Origin: Bacteroidales bacterium | GTDB taxonomy: Bacteria; Bacteroidota; Bacteroidia; Bacteroidales; CG2-30-32-10 | DNA: 12,751 nucleotides | NCBI GenBank assembly: GCA_035353855.1 | Contig: DAOQAK010000060.1 | Location: 1-12,751, forward strand | Direction: 5' to 3' | Part shown: positions 1-7,765 of the stretch, piece by piece | Layout of the letters: each line of letters starts with the position of its first letter | Position numbering within the stretch: the first letter of the stretch is position 1 | Position numbers and translations under genes: made by a program | Notes under the pieces: generated by a model | Told to the model about the DNA's origin: nothing | Seen by the model: the letters and a program-made list of their open reading frames with translations, nothing else | The model's database searches: none

Positions 1-54
1 ATGTGTGCATTTTATCAACTATGGACAGTTAATATTTATAATGCGTTTGCCCTG
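1..54. mobile_element. right-hand terminus of an insertion element related to the MITE at 11517-11672
   Basis: Positions 41-54 read ATGCGTTTGCCCTG. This is identical to the outer 14 bases of the right terminal inverted repeat of the element at 11517-11672. The bases just inside, TATTTATA, loosely resemble that element's TAATTTAG. The orientation places the body of the element to the left of the window, with host DNA starting at about 55. No transposase sequence is visible in these 54 bases. It could be the end of a full insertion sequence or of another MITE. The partner end and target duplication are outside the window, so this rests on the shared terminus alone. Confidence 0.5.
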
Positions 55-270
55 TAGGTGTATATACTTAGAATATAATGATAAATATAAAATTTAGATA
101 ATATAGATTTTTTAAATGAAAATTATAACTAATACGAAAGTTAATTATTTATCGATAAAACAATTATTTATTTCTTTTAATTATTAATCATATAAAATTC
201 TTGAACGTGGTTACAGCTCAATATTTTTCAAAACTTATTTTAATAAAATTGTTAAATTATAGTTAAAATA
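55..270. other. AT-rich intergenic DNA, no gene seen
   Basis: This stretch is extremely A/T-rich, with stop codons in every frame at short intervals. The longest ATG-started frame noticed is about 23 codons from 116 on the plus strand and resembles nothing I know. No tRNA, riboswitch or clear promoter was recognised. Confidence 0.5.
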
Positions 271-298
271 AAAATGCCCTATTTTCTTAGGGCATTTT
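271..298 (-). terminator. intrinsic terminator downstream of iadA
   Basis: AAAATGCCCT at 271-280 pairs perfectly with AGGGCATTTT at 289-298. An extra A-T pair closes a six-base loop, giving an 11-bp stem. It begins 11 bases beyond the iadA stop codon. Read on the minus strand it is followed by a T-rich tract (TATTTTA). On the plus strand it is followed by a longer run of T, so it could stop transcription in both directions. Confidence 0.8.
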
Positions 299-309
299 AT
301 AATTTTTTT

Positions 310-1473
310 TTATTTTTCGTAACTGCCTTTTTTTAGGATCTTTCGTTCTTTCATCATGAATTGCCCCATTGCAATCACTGAATAAATTTCATTACCATTC
401 AAAAGAATAAGATCAGCATCATTGCCTTCAACTATGTGTCCTTTGCTTTTTAATTTCAAAATATCAGCCGGATTGGAAGTAATTACTTTTAAGGCTTTAT
501 CTAAATCAAGCCCTTCATTATTTACCATGTCCATCAATTCGCGGAAATTAGCGCAGGGTAAGCCAGTTTCAAGTTTTATAAGATTTCCTTTTTCATCAAA
601 ACCAGGAAGAGAGCCGCACGCATCACTTGTAAATGTTATGTTTTCCAAAGGTACGCCTGCATTTATAAGTTCTAATACTGCTTTTGAAGGCTTTACTTCA
701 TATTCAGGAAAATAAGGATAAGAGCTTGTCGTGATATCTACATAGCCTCCTTTTTTCCCATATTCTTTTGCGTCTTCCAGGGTATAGTCATTGCGGTTGC
801 AATGTGTGGGATAAAATTGTGTAAGCTTTAACATGCATTTTTCCGTAACATCATATAAGGGTTGAAAGGGGTTGTATGCATCGCCAAGATGAATATTCAC
901 AATTCCGGCTTTACCTCCAAGCATCCCGCCAACTCTTGCGTGTTCGGTGAGTTTCATTAGTTCATCTGTATTAGGGCATGATGAGCGATGGTCAGAGATT
1001 GCGATCTCTCCAACTCCAATTATTTCTTCGATCAATGCTATATCTTTTCCTACATCGCCTGTGATAGTGGGAGTAGGGACCTGATAGGCGCCGGTATATA
1101 TCCAGCAAGAAACACCTTCGGCTCTTAGGCTTTTTGCTTTCATTAAAACCGATTCCACAGACCTTGTAATTCCGTCAGTTCCCAAACATCCTATTACCGT
1201 AGTGATTCCGGCTTCGATCAATTGACTAAGTTGCAATTCAGGTGTACGGGTTGAAGGACCACCTTCGCCACCGGCACCGGCAATATGTACATGACCGTCA
1301 ATGAACCCGGGAACCAGTTTCAATCCGTCACAATTTATATTTTGTAGCCATTTGCTGTCGGGAAGCTGTATATCGTCATCAATTGAAATAATTTTTGAAC
1401 CGGATATTAAAACGTCTTTTCTTCCTAGAAATTCAGGAGCGTAGACTTCGCATTTTTTTAATAGAATCATCAT
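310..1473 (-). CDS. iadA: isoaspartyl dipeptidase (beta-aspartyl peptidase, M38 amidohydrolase family)
   Basis: This 387-residue protein is about the length of E. coli IadA (390) and aligns end to end. It should hydrolyse beta-aspartyl dipeptides in the cytoplasm. Visible metal and substrate residues are the HVH pair (H61, H63) after PGFIDG, E70 in GGEGG, Y130 in TGAYQVP, the SDHRS segment (D161-H162-R163), H195, H224 in PTHCNRN, and D284 in TSDACGS. The bridging lysine of E. coli IadA (K162, in GVKCAISDHRS) aligns with E156 here. There is no signal peptide. Its place in a cyanophycin cluster suggests that its substrate is beta-Asp-Arg released by cyanophycinase. The first two codons are both ATG and either could be the start. 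A 300-bp gap with a palindromic repeat separates it from the upstream gene, and a strong terminator follows it. Confidence 0.93.
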   Translation of the reverse strand: MMILLKKCEVYAPEFLGRKDVLISGSKIISIDDDIQLPDSKWLQNINCDGLKLVPGFIDGHVHIAGAGGEGGPSTRTPELQLSQLIEAGITTVIGCLGTDGITRSVESVLMKAKSLRAEGVSCWIYTGAYQVPTPTITGDVGKDIALIEEIIGVGEIAISDHRSSCPNTDELMKLTEHARVGGMLGGKAGIVNIHLGDAYNPFQPLYDVTEKCMLKLTQFYPTHCNRNDYTLEDAKEYGKKGGYVDITTSSYPYFPEYEVKPSKAVLELINAGVPLENITFTSDACGSLPGFDEKGNLIKLETGLPCANFRELMDMVNNEGLDLDKALKVITSNPADILKLKSKGHIVEGNDADLILLNGNEIYSVIAMGQFMMKERKILKKGSYEK

Positions 1474-1773
1474 GTTTTTTGTTTTTGTTAAATAATGAAA
1501 CTAAGATATAAAATAAAATTATTGAGCTGTTAAAAATATTTGCCATTTAAAGAAAACAATGAATCATGTTAATGATAAAGATACCTTCATTTTTTATGCA
1601 TGACAATCGATGGAATGATCAACTAGTGTTAAGCTAATTTTGAAATGACGGTCATCCTGAGTAAATCGAAGGATGAACCGCTTACAGAATGTTCACATTT
1701 CGATAAACTCAATATGACATTCTGTGAAATACAAGACTTAACTTAACACTATCTGCATAATTCATAAAATAAT
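1474..1773. other. 300-bp intergenic gap upstream of iadA
   Basis: The gap contains the palindromic element at 1625-1750 and otherwise AT-rich sequence. The iadA promoter is probably here, but I see no good match to the TAnnTTTG box. No small gene or RNA was recognised. Confidence 0.5.
1625..1750. repeat. nested palindromic intergenic repeat
   Basis: AGTGTTAAG (1625-1633) is the inverse of CTTAACACT (1742-1750). Inside these outer arms, GTCATCCTGAGTAAATCGAA (1651-1670) is an imperfect inverse of 1699-1718, and ACAGAATGT (1684-1692) is the inverse of ACATTCTGT (1717-1725). A small hairpin, TCATCC/GGATGA, lies within the left arm. GTCATCCTGAG...TCGAAGGATGA resembles a motif I recall as a dispersed intergenic repeat in Bacteroidota genomes. 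It is probably a REP/MITE-like element, and it could also act as a terminator after the cphA2-like gene. Confidence 0.6.
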
Positions 1774-3672
1774 TTATTCGTATTTATAAATCAAATCTTT
1801 TAGTAAAGGCTTAATAGCATCGAGTACCAGGTTTTCTTTATCAATATCGTTATAAAATGCAATGCTTGATTTTACTTCATCATTGATTTTTATTTCCAGC
1901 TGGTGGTCTGTAATTTCTATTAAAACCGTGTTTGGAAGCAAAAGGTTTTTTAATGATGCTTCAGCATAATTAGGGTTATCAAGGATTACAATGTCGGCAC
2001 CTTCATGGAAGAAACCATAATCGTAAATATTATGTTTATCGTGATTGAAAATTGCAAATTCAGTTTCTGGGAAACGAAGAATTATTTTTACATTCTGATC
2101 ATGCTGTTCATTTTTATAAAAATAATTTCCGTTGAAGAAAACTCCTTCAGGAACAAGGCTTGCAAAACAAATATCGGGTTTGTGAATTTTCAATAACTGA
2201 AAAATAGTATCGGCAAATTCCTTTGAAATGTTATTTCCTGCGATGATAGGTATTCTTGAGTTTTCCGGTCTTGTGAAATGAGAGGTCATTACAAGGCCGG
2301 GAACATCAATAGAGCCGCCTATTGCAGGAGCAAGGTGCATGAAAACTCCCGGTCCTGCATTTATTTCAATGATTCCGAAATTGCCATCGGTCCATGGTTT
2401 TGATATATCCTGTGCTAAAACATCAATACCCAAACATTTTACTTTGAAAAATTTTGCAATGGATTCAACCATTTCAATATTTTTAGGATGAATATTTTCG
2501 GTAACATTTATTGATACACCACCTGCAGAAATATTGGCAACACGGCGCAGAAATATTCTTTCCCCTTTTTTAGGAACAGATGATAATGACAGTCCCTGCA
2601 ATGAAAGATAATCTTTAAGATCGTCATCAATTTTTATTTTGCATAAAGGAGAACGAGCATTATCAAGGCGGACTTCTTTTGCATTGTCAACATTGATGAG
2701 TTGCTGTATGTCATTTTTTCCGTCGCCATCAACATATGCAGGCACACGCTGCAGGGCAGCAGCAAATTTTCCTTCCACTGCCAACAAACGGTGATCGGTT
2801 CCGTAAATTTGTTGTTGCACAATGATTCCGTCAAATTTATCTCCACTGGCTTCAGCAGCAGCGATAATGAGGTTGAATGCTTTTCTAACGGCTTCTTCCG
2901 ATTCAATGTTAGTTGTAACACCTTGTCCTTTGTGTCCGGCAACTGGTTTTACAACAACAGGAAAACCTAATTGCAATGCTTCTTTAACTGCTTCTTCAAC
3001 ACTGAAACAATTTCTGCCGATAGGAGTAGGGAAGCCACACATGATAAGAAAATCGCCAACCATATCTTTATACATAGTGAATTCGGTATCTTTTATTCCA
3101 TCGGTGTGGAAAGTAGTAGAACGTCCGCGTAATTGTTTTTTCCCATATCCCCATTGAAATTGATTTTCTTCATATAAAAAGAAAACCGGGATATTCCTTT
3201 TTAATCCAGCTTCAACAAGAGAATAGATAGTTGGTCCACCAAGTATGGTTTTATCAAAAGAGGATTGTAATTTCACAAACTCATCGTGGAAATTAAATTC
3301 AAGGTTTTCATTCATTGCTTTGAACCATCCGCTGATAAGAAGGATAGCATCTTCGGTAATTGCTTCATCTAAAAATTCAGTGGCGACAACATAATCCTCG
3401 CCATCTTCGCTAATTGAGTATTCGTTGATGAAAAGGTCGATGTCCATTTTTAAAACCTGGATAAGAGTAGCAGCAAAAAGATCAATGACTGTGGAAGGAT
3501 TTCTTTTTTCAATATTTGGGAATTCTTTGTAAACAGTGTTTTTGTAATAACTTACTTCGGGTCCATCAGGTTCAAGAAAAATATTAAATACCAAAGCTTT
3601 TTTATTCAGGTAGTAATTAGGTCCGTTATAGACATAGAATTTCCGTACATCGAAATCGTTAAAATTTTCCAT
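1774..3672 (-). CDS. cyanophycin synthetase-like protein with ATP-grasp domain and degenerate Mur-ligase-like domain (CphA2-like)
   Basis: This 632-residue paralogue of the full-length CphA at 5044-7698 has an N-terminal domain at about 1-195 and an ATP-grasp domain at about 196-465. It shows VVVKP (K242), the glycine loop AGHKGQG (245-251), GTDHRLL (291-297), SINVTENIHP, GID (D417) and the metal-binding pair E436/N438 in EINAGPG. From about 474 the protein still tracks the Mur-ligase-like domain of CphA, but the P-loop GTAGKT is replaced by AGNNISKEF. The domain stops early, without the motifs around H595, R740 and D754 of the neighbour. This matches the plan of CphA2 enzymes, which join beta-Asp-Arg dipeptides with the ATP-grasp site only. 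The N-domain also lacks the HVIEH motif present in the neighbour. Membership of the CphA family is certain. The dipeptide-polymerising role is inference, and a non-catalytic partner of CphA is the main alternative. A promoter-like box lies 40 bases upstream. Confidence 0.88.
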   Translation of the reverse strand: MENFNDFDVRKFYVYNGPNYYLNKKALVFNIFLEPDGPEVSYYKNTVYKEFPNIEKRNPSTVIDLFAATLIQVLKMDIDLFINEYSISEDGEDYVVATEFLDEAITEDAILLISGWFKAMNENLEFNFHDEFVKLQSSFDKTILGGPTIYSLVEAGLKRNIPVFFLYEENQFQWGYGKKQLRGRSTTFHTDGIKDTEFTMYKDMVGDFLIMCGFPTPIGRNCFSVEEAVKEALQLGFPVVVKPVAGHKGQGVTTNIESEEAVRKAFNLIIAAAEASGDKFDGIIVQQQIYGTDHRLLAVEGKFAAALQRVPAYVDGDGKNDIQQLINVDNAKEVRLDNARSPLCKIKIDDDLKDYLSLQGLSLSSVPKKGERIFLRRVANISAGGVSINVTENIHPKNIEMVESIAKFFKVKCLGIDVLAQDISKPWTDGNFGIIEINAGPGVFMHLAPAIGGSIDVPGLVMTSHFTRPENSRIPIIAGNNISKEFADTIFQLLKIHKPDICFASLVPEGVFFNGNYFYKNEQHDQNVKIILRFPETEFAIFNHDKHNIYDYGFFHEGADIVILDNPNYAEASLKNLLLPNTVLIEITDHQLEIKINDEVKSSIAFYNDIDKENLVLDAIKPLLKDLIYKYE

Positions 3673-3711
3673 TGATATAATTTTTAGAGAGTGATTTTTT
3701 TAAAAAGCGTG

Positions 3712-3719
3712 CAAAGTTA
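3712..3719 (-). promoter_or_regulatory. candidate Bacteroidota -7 box for the cphA2-like gene
   Basis: Read on the minus strand this is TAACTTTG, a perfect match to the TAnnTTTG -7 consensus of Bacteroidota. It lies about 40 bases upstream of the start codon at 3672. The ten bases TTAACTTTGC are identical to those upstream of cphB (4721-4730). No convincing TTG/TTTG -33 box is seen at the usual spacing. Confidence 0.55.
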
Positions 3720-3772
3720 ATACTTTTTAAACCTTTTTAAAAATGATAAGAGCAAAAGATTTTAACAAGCGC

Positions 3773-4678
3773 TTAGCTGTATAGCCTTACTTTTTCAGGC
3801 TTATTATTGCTAAAATTATTAGTAGGAAGAACTTTCCAATCATTTAAATCGAAAAAGCTTCCGCTTTGTAGAAATCCAATACGTATGTCATTAATCACGA
3901 TAGGATCGTTTTCTTTTATTTCGTCAAAGTTCGAATAGCTGACATTTTCGGTATTAACAACAGTAACCATTTCAGCACCTACGACTTCAAATGTATTATC
4001 AGGCGAAATAATAATGGAAGTATTTTCACCTATACCTATTCCTTTTGTACTTTGTCCTGATGTAAGGAATTGCGTGAGTCTTCCTAATCTTCCTCTGCTT
4101 ACGAAGTGTGTATCGATAGTAATATTTTTTATAAATCCAAAACCTTTGAAATGCCTGATGGTACCTTTCTGAAGTCCATTATAGTCACCATCAAATAAAA
4201 TAGGGTCGCAGGCGGCAGCAGCGCCAGCACTTGTTCCGGCAATAGTTGCACCCCTTAGATTTTTACTTACTATTTTTTGAAAAAGTTGTGTGTCGATCAA
4301 AGTGCTAACTAGTTTAAACTGGTCGCCACCGGTAAAGAAAATAAGATCGGCCTGTTCTATTTTTTCCAGGTATTCCGGCTTATCGGTTTCGGAGCGTTCG
4401 CGAATGTCGAAAATAAAATTGTTCTCTACACCAAGGTCGCGGAATGCATAAAAATAATCTTCAGCAAGACCAGCTGGATAATTTGATGCAGTAGGAATAA
4501 TAACAGCAGTTTTAGCATTATTGATTCCAATAACCCGCTTTAATATTTGCTTATCGTTTTTTTTATCTTCAGCTCCACCAATTAAAACAATATGTCCTTT
4601 TTGTGGAGAACTGGTGTTATTTGGGTATTCTATAAAATGCATAGGTTCCTTTTTTTTTATTTTTTTAAACCAACCCAT
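3773..4678 (-). CDS. cphB: cyanophycinase (peptidase family S51)
   Basis: This 301-residue intracellular serine exopeptidase should cut cyanophycin into beta-Asp-Arg dipeptides. The nucleophile elbow is GTSAGAAA with S150. The FTGGDQ motif (115-120), the histidine in THFVSRGRLGRL (H191) and the glutamate in GIGIGENTS (E218) complete the active-site set. The His-to-Glu spacing of 27 is the same as I recall for Synechocystis CphB. The protein is somewhat longer than that of cyanobacteria because of a lysine-rich N-terminal extension of about 25 residues and a C-terminal tail. There is no signal peptide, so it acts on internal polymer rather than as the secreted form used by scavengers. It lies between the two synthetase-type genes, 100 bases before the cphA2-like gene and 365 bases after cphA. 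It has its own promoter-like box at 4722-4729. Confidence 0.94.
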   Translation of the reverse strand: MGWFKKIKKKEPMHFIEYPNNTSSPQKGHIVLIGGAEDKKNDKQILKRVIGINNAKTAVIIPTASNYPAGLAEDYFYAFRDLGVENNFIFDIRERSETDKPEYLEKIEQADLIFFTGGDQFKLVSTLIDTQLFQKIVSKNLRGATIAGTSAGAAAACDPILFDGDYNGLQKGTIRHFKGFGFIKNITIDTHFVSRGRLGRLTQFLTSGQSTKGIGIGENTSIIISPDNTFEVVGAEMVTVVNTENVSYSNFDEIKENDPIVINDIRIGFLQSGSFFDLNDWKVLPTNNFSNNKPEKVRLYS

Positions 4679-4721
4679 CTGCCAAAAAGATAATTATTTA
4701 TACTGGATCTTGACGAATTTG

Positions 4722-4729
4722 CAAAGTTA
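4722..4729 (-). promoter_or_regulatory. candidate Bacteroidota -7 box for cphB
   Basis: The minus strand reads TAACTTTG, a perfect TAnnTTTG match, about 44 bases upstream of the cphB start. The surrounding decamer TTAACTTTGC also precedes the cphA2-like gene. A palindromic repeat begins about 20 bases further upstream, where the -33 region would be. No clear -33 box is visible. Confidence 0.55.
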
Positions 4730-4748
4730 AAGTCGTTTAGATTCAGTA

Positions 4749-4821
4749 ATACCTGCCTGACGGCAAGGCAGGCTGAGCGAATGATTTTGCATTATTTTGC
4801 AAATTCATTCAGCCGAGGTAT
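4749..4821. repeat. compound palindromic repeat in the cphA-cphB gap
   Basis: The outer arms are ATACCT (4749-4754) and AGGTAT (4816-4821). CCTGCCT (4752-4758) is the inverse of AGGCAGG (4766-4772), forming a G/C-rich hairpin that stands out from the AT-rich surroundings. GCTGAGCGAATGATTTTGC (4772-4790) is an imperfect inverse of GCAAATTCATTCAGC (4799-4813). This looks like a small dispersed palindromic element. It may also end the cphA transcript, although no T-tract follows closely. The rest of this 365-bp gap (4822-5043) is AT-rich, and I recognise nothing in it. Confidence 0.6.
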
Positions 4822-5043
4822 AATAATGGTTCTTAAAAGCATTACACAAATGTAATTTGTTGAAACATGAATAAAACTTTTTTTATAGTTAAATACTAAC
4901 ATATTTTAGTTAATAAACTATTTTCATTCTATAGATTTTTGTTGACAATCGGTAATAATCACATTAATATTGAAATAAAAAAAATAATTTTCCCATTCAT
5001 ATTTTCAAGCACAGCAATAACAAGCATGAAATAAACAGAAAAA

Positions 5044-7698
5044 TTATTTATTCATCGAGGAAAAGTTTTTTATTTCCTTATAAGTTGTAAAAGGAGTTGA
5101 GGAAAGAATGACAACAATAGTGTTTTCATTACCTTTGTTTAATCCTGATAGCAATGCTTCCTGTGGTGAAGCGGAAATGTGAATTTTATCTTCAGGGAAA
5201 TTATTTTGCAGCGCACCTTTTTTTAATAATGAAGAAATTTGACCGTCTTCACGTCCTCGTTTATCAGGGTCTTCATACAAAATCAAATCATTGTATGTTT
5301 CGGAAGCAAGAATGCCCAATTTCATAATCTCTTCATCGCTGCGATTACCGGCAGCGCTAATAACGCCAATTTTATTTTCACGGAAATAACTTAAAAATTC
5401 TTTAATACCTTTAAAGTTATCGTAGTTATGGGCATTGTCGAGTAATACTTTAAAATTATTTACATCAATAAAATTCAGCCTTCCGGGGATGGTGTCAAAA
5501 GAAGGAATGAATTCGCATAAATATTGTTTTATTTTTTCATTAGCAATACCATGTGCTGCAAGAGTAGCAACAGTTGCTAATATCTGGTCATAAGTTAATC
5601 TTGCTTTTTCGTTGAATGTAAGAGGAATTTCATGTAACGCGGCAATTGGATATGTTATTGAATTTTTTGAAATAAAAATTATCCCATCAGAAATATATAC
5701 AGCCATTTCTCCTTTTAATACATGTGCAAGCAGTTCTTTGTTATCGTTATACTTTGAAAATAAAATGCTTTTACTAAACAGACGGTTGCGCATTTCAAGA
5801 ACAAGAGAGCTGTCGGCATTTAAAATGGTGTAACCCGTTTCATATACTTCTTCTGCAACAACTGATTTGGCATAAGCTAAGTCTTCAACGTATTTTATAT
5901 CATCAGCGCCAACATGATCGTCGTACATGTTCAGCACAATTCCAAAATCAGCAAATTTATATCCCAGTCCTTTTCTTAATATTCCTTCGCGCGAAGTTTC
6001 AAGAATGGCACAATCAATAGTTGGATCTTTAAGTACAAGTTTCACATGTTCGGGATATGTCATATCTCCTTTCATCAGGCATTTTTCACCAATATATAAA
6101 CCATCGGAAGTGGTCATGCCTATTGTATAACCTTCGCGTTTGAGACAGTAATTCAATAGTGTTACCATTATTGTTTTTCCTGCTGTTCCGGTTACTGAAA
6201 AAACAGGGACTCTTGTTTTTGCTTTTTCAGGAAAAAGGATATCAATAAGATTTGACGCTACATTGCGAGGTGTACCGGATGTAGGGTTCATATGCATACG
6301 AAAGTCGGGAGCGGCATTCACTTCAATGATCACGCCTTCGTTTTCATTGATAGGTGATGAAATATCTTTTGTGATGAAATCAACACCGGCAACATTCAGC
6401 CCTATAACCTGTGCTGCGCGTTCTGCAAGAAAAATATTAAATGGGTGGACGATGTCAGTAACATCTTTTGCCGAGCCGCCCAATCTCATGTTTCCAGATA
6501 TTTTTAGAAATAATTGTTCTCCCTGCGGAAGAATGGTTTCATGATTATATCCTTTTTCTGCTATCAAATTTTCTGTAATTTCATCAAGTACAACTATTGA
6601 AAGTTTACCTTTATCACCGGTCTGTCTTTCAGGATTAGCATTCATTTCAGCAATAAGCTTTTTAATAGTCGTTGTTCCATTACCAATAATAAAAGGTGGT
6701 GTAAGTTCGGAAGCAGCAATAAACTTATTGCCGATAACCAATAGTCTGTATGATTTTCCTTCAATGAAGGGTTGTATTAAAACATTTTTATCTAATTGCT
6801 GTGCACTTTGGAAAGCAGAAATTATTTTATTTTTATTGGTTAAGTTTACTGCGAGGTTTTTTCCTAAGTAGCCTTCGCAAGGTTTTATCACTACAGGTTT
6901 TTGAAGCCTTTCAAAAAATAAAACAGCATCATCGGTTTTATCTGTGCGGATGGTTTCAGGAACCGGGATCCCTGCATCCGAAAGCATGAGGTTTGTGAGA
7001 TATTTATTATCGGCGGTTTCAACAGCTATCAGGTTAGTATCTGATGTAATGGTAGCACGCACACGTTTATGATATTTTCCTGTTCCAAGTTGAACAAGAT
7101 TATATGCATCTAATCGTAGTGTTGGAATTTTTCTTATCTCTGCTTCGTTCACTATGGCTTGTGTGCTGGGACCAAGTAGTCTTTTTTCACGTATATCAAT
7201 TAATGCATCTACTATTGGCTGAACATTGAATTCTTTTCCGGTGAGTAATGAATTGATGAGATTTACTGCCGCTTTGCCTGCATATACACCGGCCACTTCA
7301 TCAACATAACGGAAAATAATATTATATACTCCTTCTTCAAGTGTGCTGCGGGTTTTCCCATATCCCACATCCATTCCAGCCATGATTTGCAGTTCAATAG
7401 AAACATGTTCGATAACATGACCTAGTAATGTTCCTTCATTTACTCTTAATAGAAATCCGCCTTCCTGCCCAACAGAACAATGATGTTTGATTAATGAGGG
7501 CAATTTTTTTTCAAGGTTTCCGGGAAAGTTAGGAATAAGGTTTGTGAATACTTCATTATATTCACCCAGGTTGATTCTGAATTTAACAATAGGACCTGCA
7601 CTGAAATAGTTTGCCCCATGCATTACTAAAACATTCTGCACTTTTAGTGGCCCGTCTTCAATGGAATAATCTAGATATTCTTCGATGGTATTTTTCAT
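5044..7698 (-). CDS. cphA: cyanophycin synthetase, full length
   Basis: This 884-residue cytoplasmic enzyme builds the Asp backbone and adds Arg side chains of cyanophycin, using ATP at two sites. The N-domain (about 1-200) contains GHVIEHVSIELQ (93-104), a His-Glu-His pattern that could belong to the primer-generating metal site described in some CphAs. The ATP-grasp domain (about 215-490) has VIKPCEGYLGK (K272), EGKSYRLL (313-320), DVTDIVHP, GVD (D440) and EVNAAPDFRMH with E459 and N461. The Mur-ligase-like domain (about 495-884) has the P-loop GTAGKT (504-509), LETSREGILRKGLGY (566-580), DDHVG (H595), IPGR (R740), DNAHN (754-758) and an EDPDKRGRE segment near 809-817. All expected motifs are present and the length is normal, so it is probably active. 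It follows the TPR-like gene by 67 bases, with no clear promoter between them, so co-transcription is possible. Confidence 0.96.
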   Translation of the reverse strand: MKNTIEEYLDYSIEDGPLKVQNVLVMHGANYFSAGPIVKFRINLGEYNEVFTNLIPNFPGNLEKKLPSLIKHHCSVGQEGGFLLRVNEGTLLGHVIEHVSIELQIMAGMDVGYGKTRSTLEEGVYNIIFRYVDEVAGVYAGKAAVNLINSLLTGKEFNVQPIVDALIDIREKRLLGPSTQAIVNEAEIRKIPTLRLDAYNLVQLGTGKYHKRVRATITSDTNLIAVETADNKYLTNLMLSDAGIPVPETIRTDKTDDAVLFFERLQKPVVIKPCEGYLGKNLAVNLTNKNKIISAFQSAQQLDKNVLIQPFIEGKSYRLLVIGNKFIAASELTPPFIIGNGTTTIKKLIAEMNANPERQTGDKGKLSIVVLDEITENLIAEKGYNHETILPQGEQLFLKISGNMRLGGSAKDVTDIVHPFNIFLAERAAQVIGLNVAGVDFITKDISSPINENEGVIIEVNAAPDFRMHMNPTSGTPRNVASNLIDILFPEKAKTRVPVFSVTGTAGKTIMVTLLNYCLKREGYTIGMTTSDGLYIGEKCLMKGDMTYPEHVKLVLKDPTIDCAILETSREGILRKGLGYKFADFGIVLNMYDDHVGADDIKYVEDLAYAKSVVAEEVYETGYTILNADSSLVLEMRNRLFSKSILFSKYNDNKELLAHVLKGEMAVYISDGIIFISKNSITYPIAALHEIPLTFNEKARLTYDQILATVATLAAHGIANEKIKQYLCEFIPSFDTIPGRLNFIDVNNFKVLLDNAHNYDNFKGIKEFLSYFRENKIGVISAAGNRSDEEIMKLGILASETYNDLILYEDPDKRGREDGQISSLLKKGALQNNFPEDKIHISASPQEALLSGLNKGNENTIVVILSSTPFTTYKEIKNFSSMNK

Positions 7699-7765
7699 GC
7701 AAGTTACTTTATGAAAAATTTTAGTTTCTTAAACAATATTAATAAATCAGTATTTCAAAAGCAAA

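Noticed and set aside
116..187. Short plus-strand frame of about 23 codons near the left edge
   Set aside because: It is in very AT-rich DNA, has no recognisable sequence and is no longer than expected by chance.
2634..2942. Minus-strand open frame of 102 codons overlapping the cphA2-like gene
   Set aside because: It is a shifted frame within the coding sequence of the cphA2-like protein, and its translation resembles nothing.
2822..3157. Plus-strand open frame inside the cphA2-like gene
   Set aside because: It lies wholly antisense to a gene with clear ATP-grasp motifs, has no family resemblance and has no start context. The same applies to the other plus-strand frames in the cph genes, iadA and the TPR-like gene.
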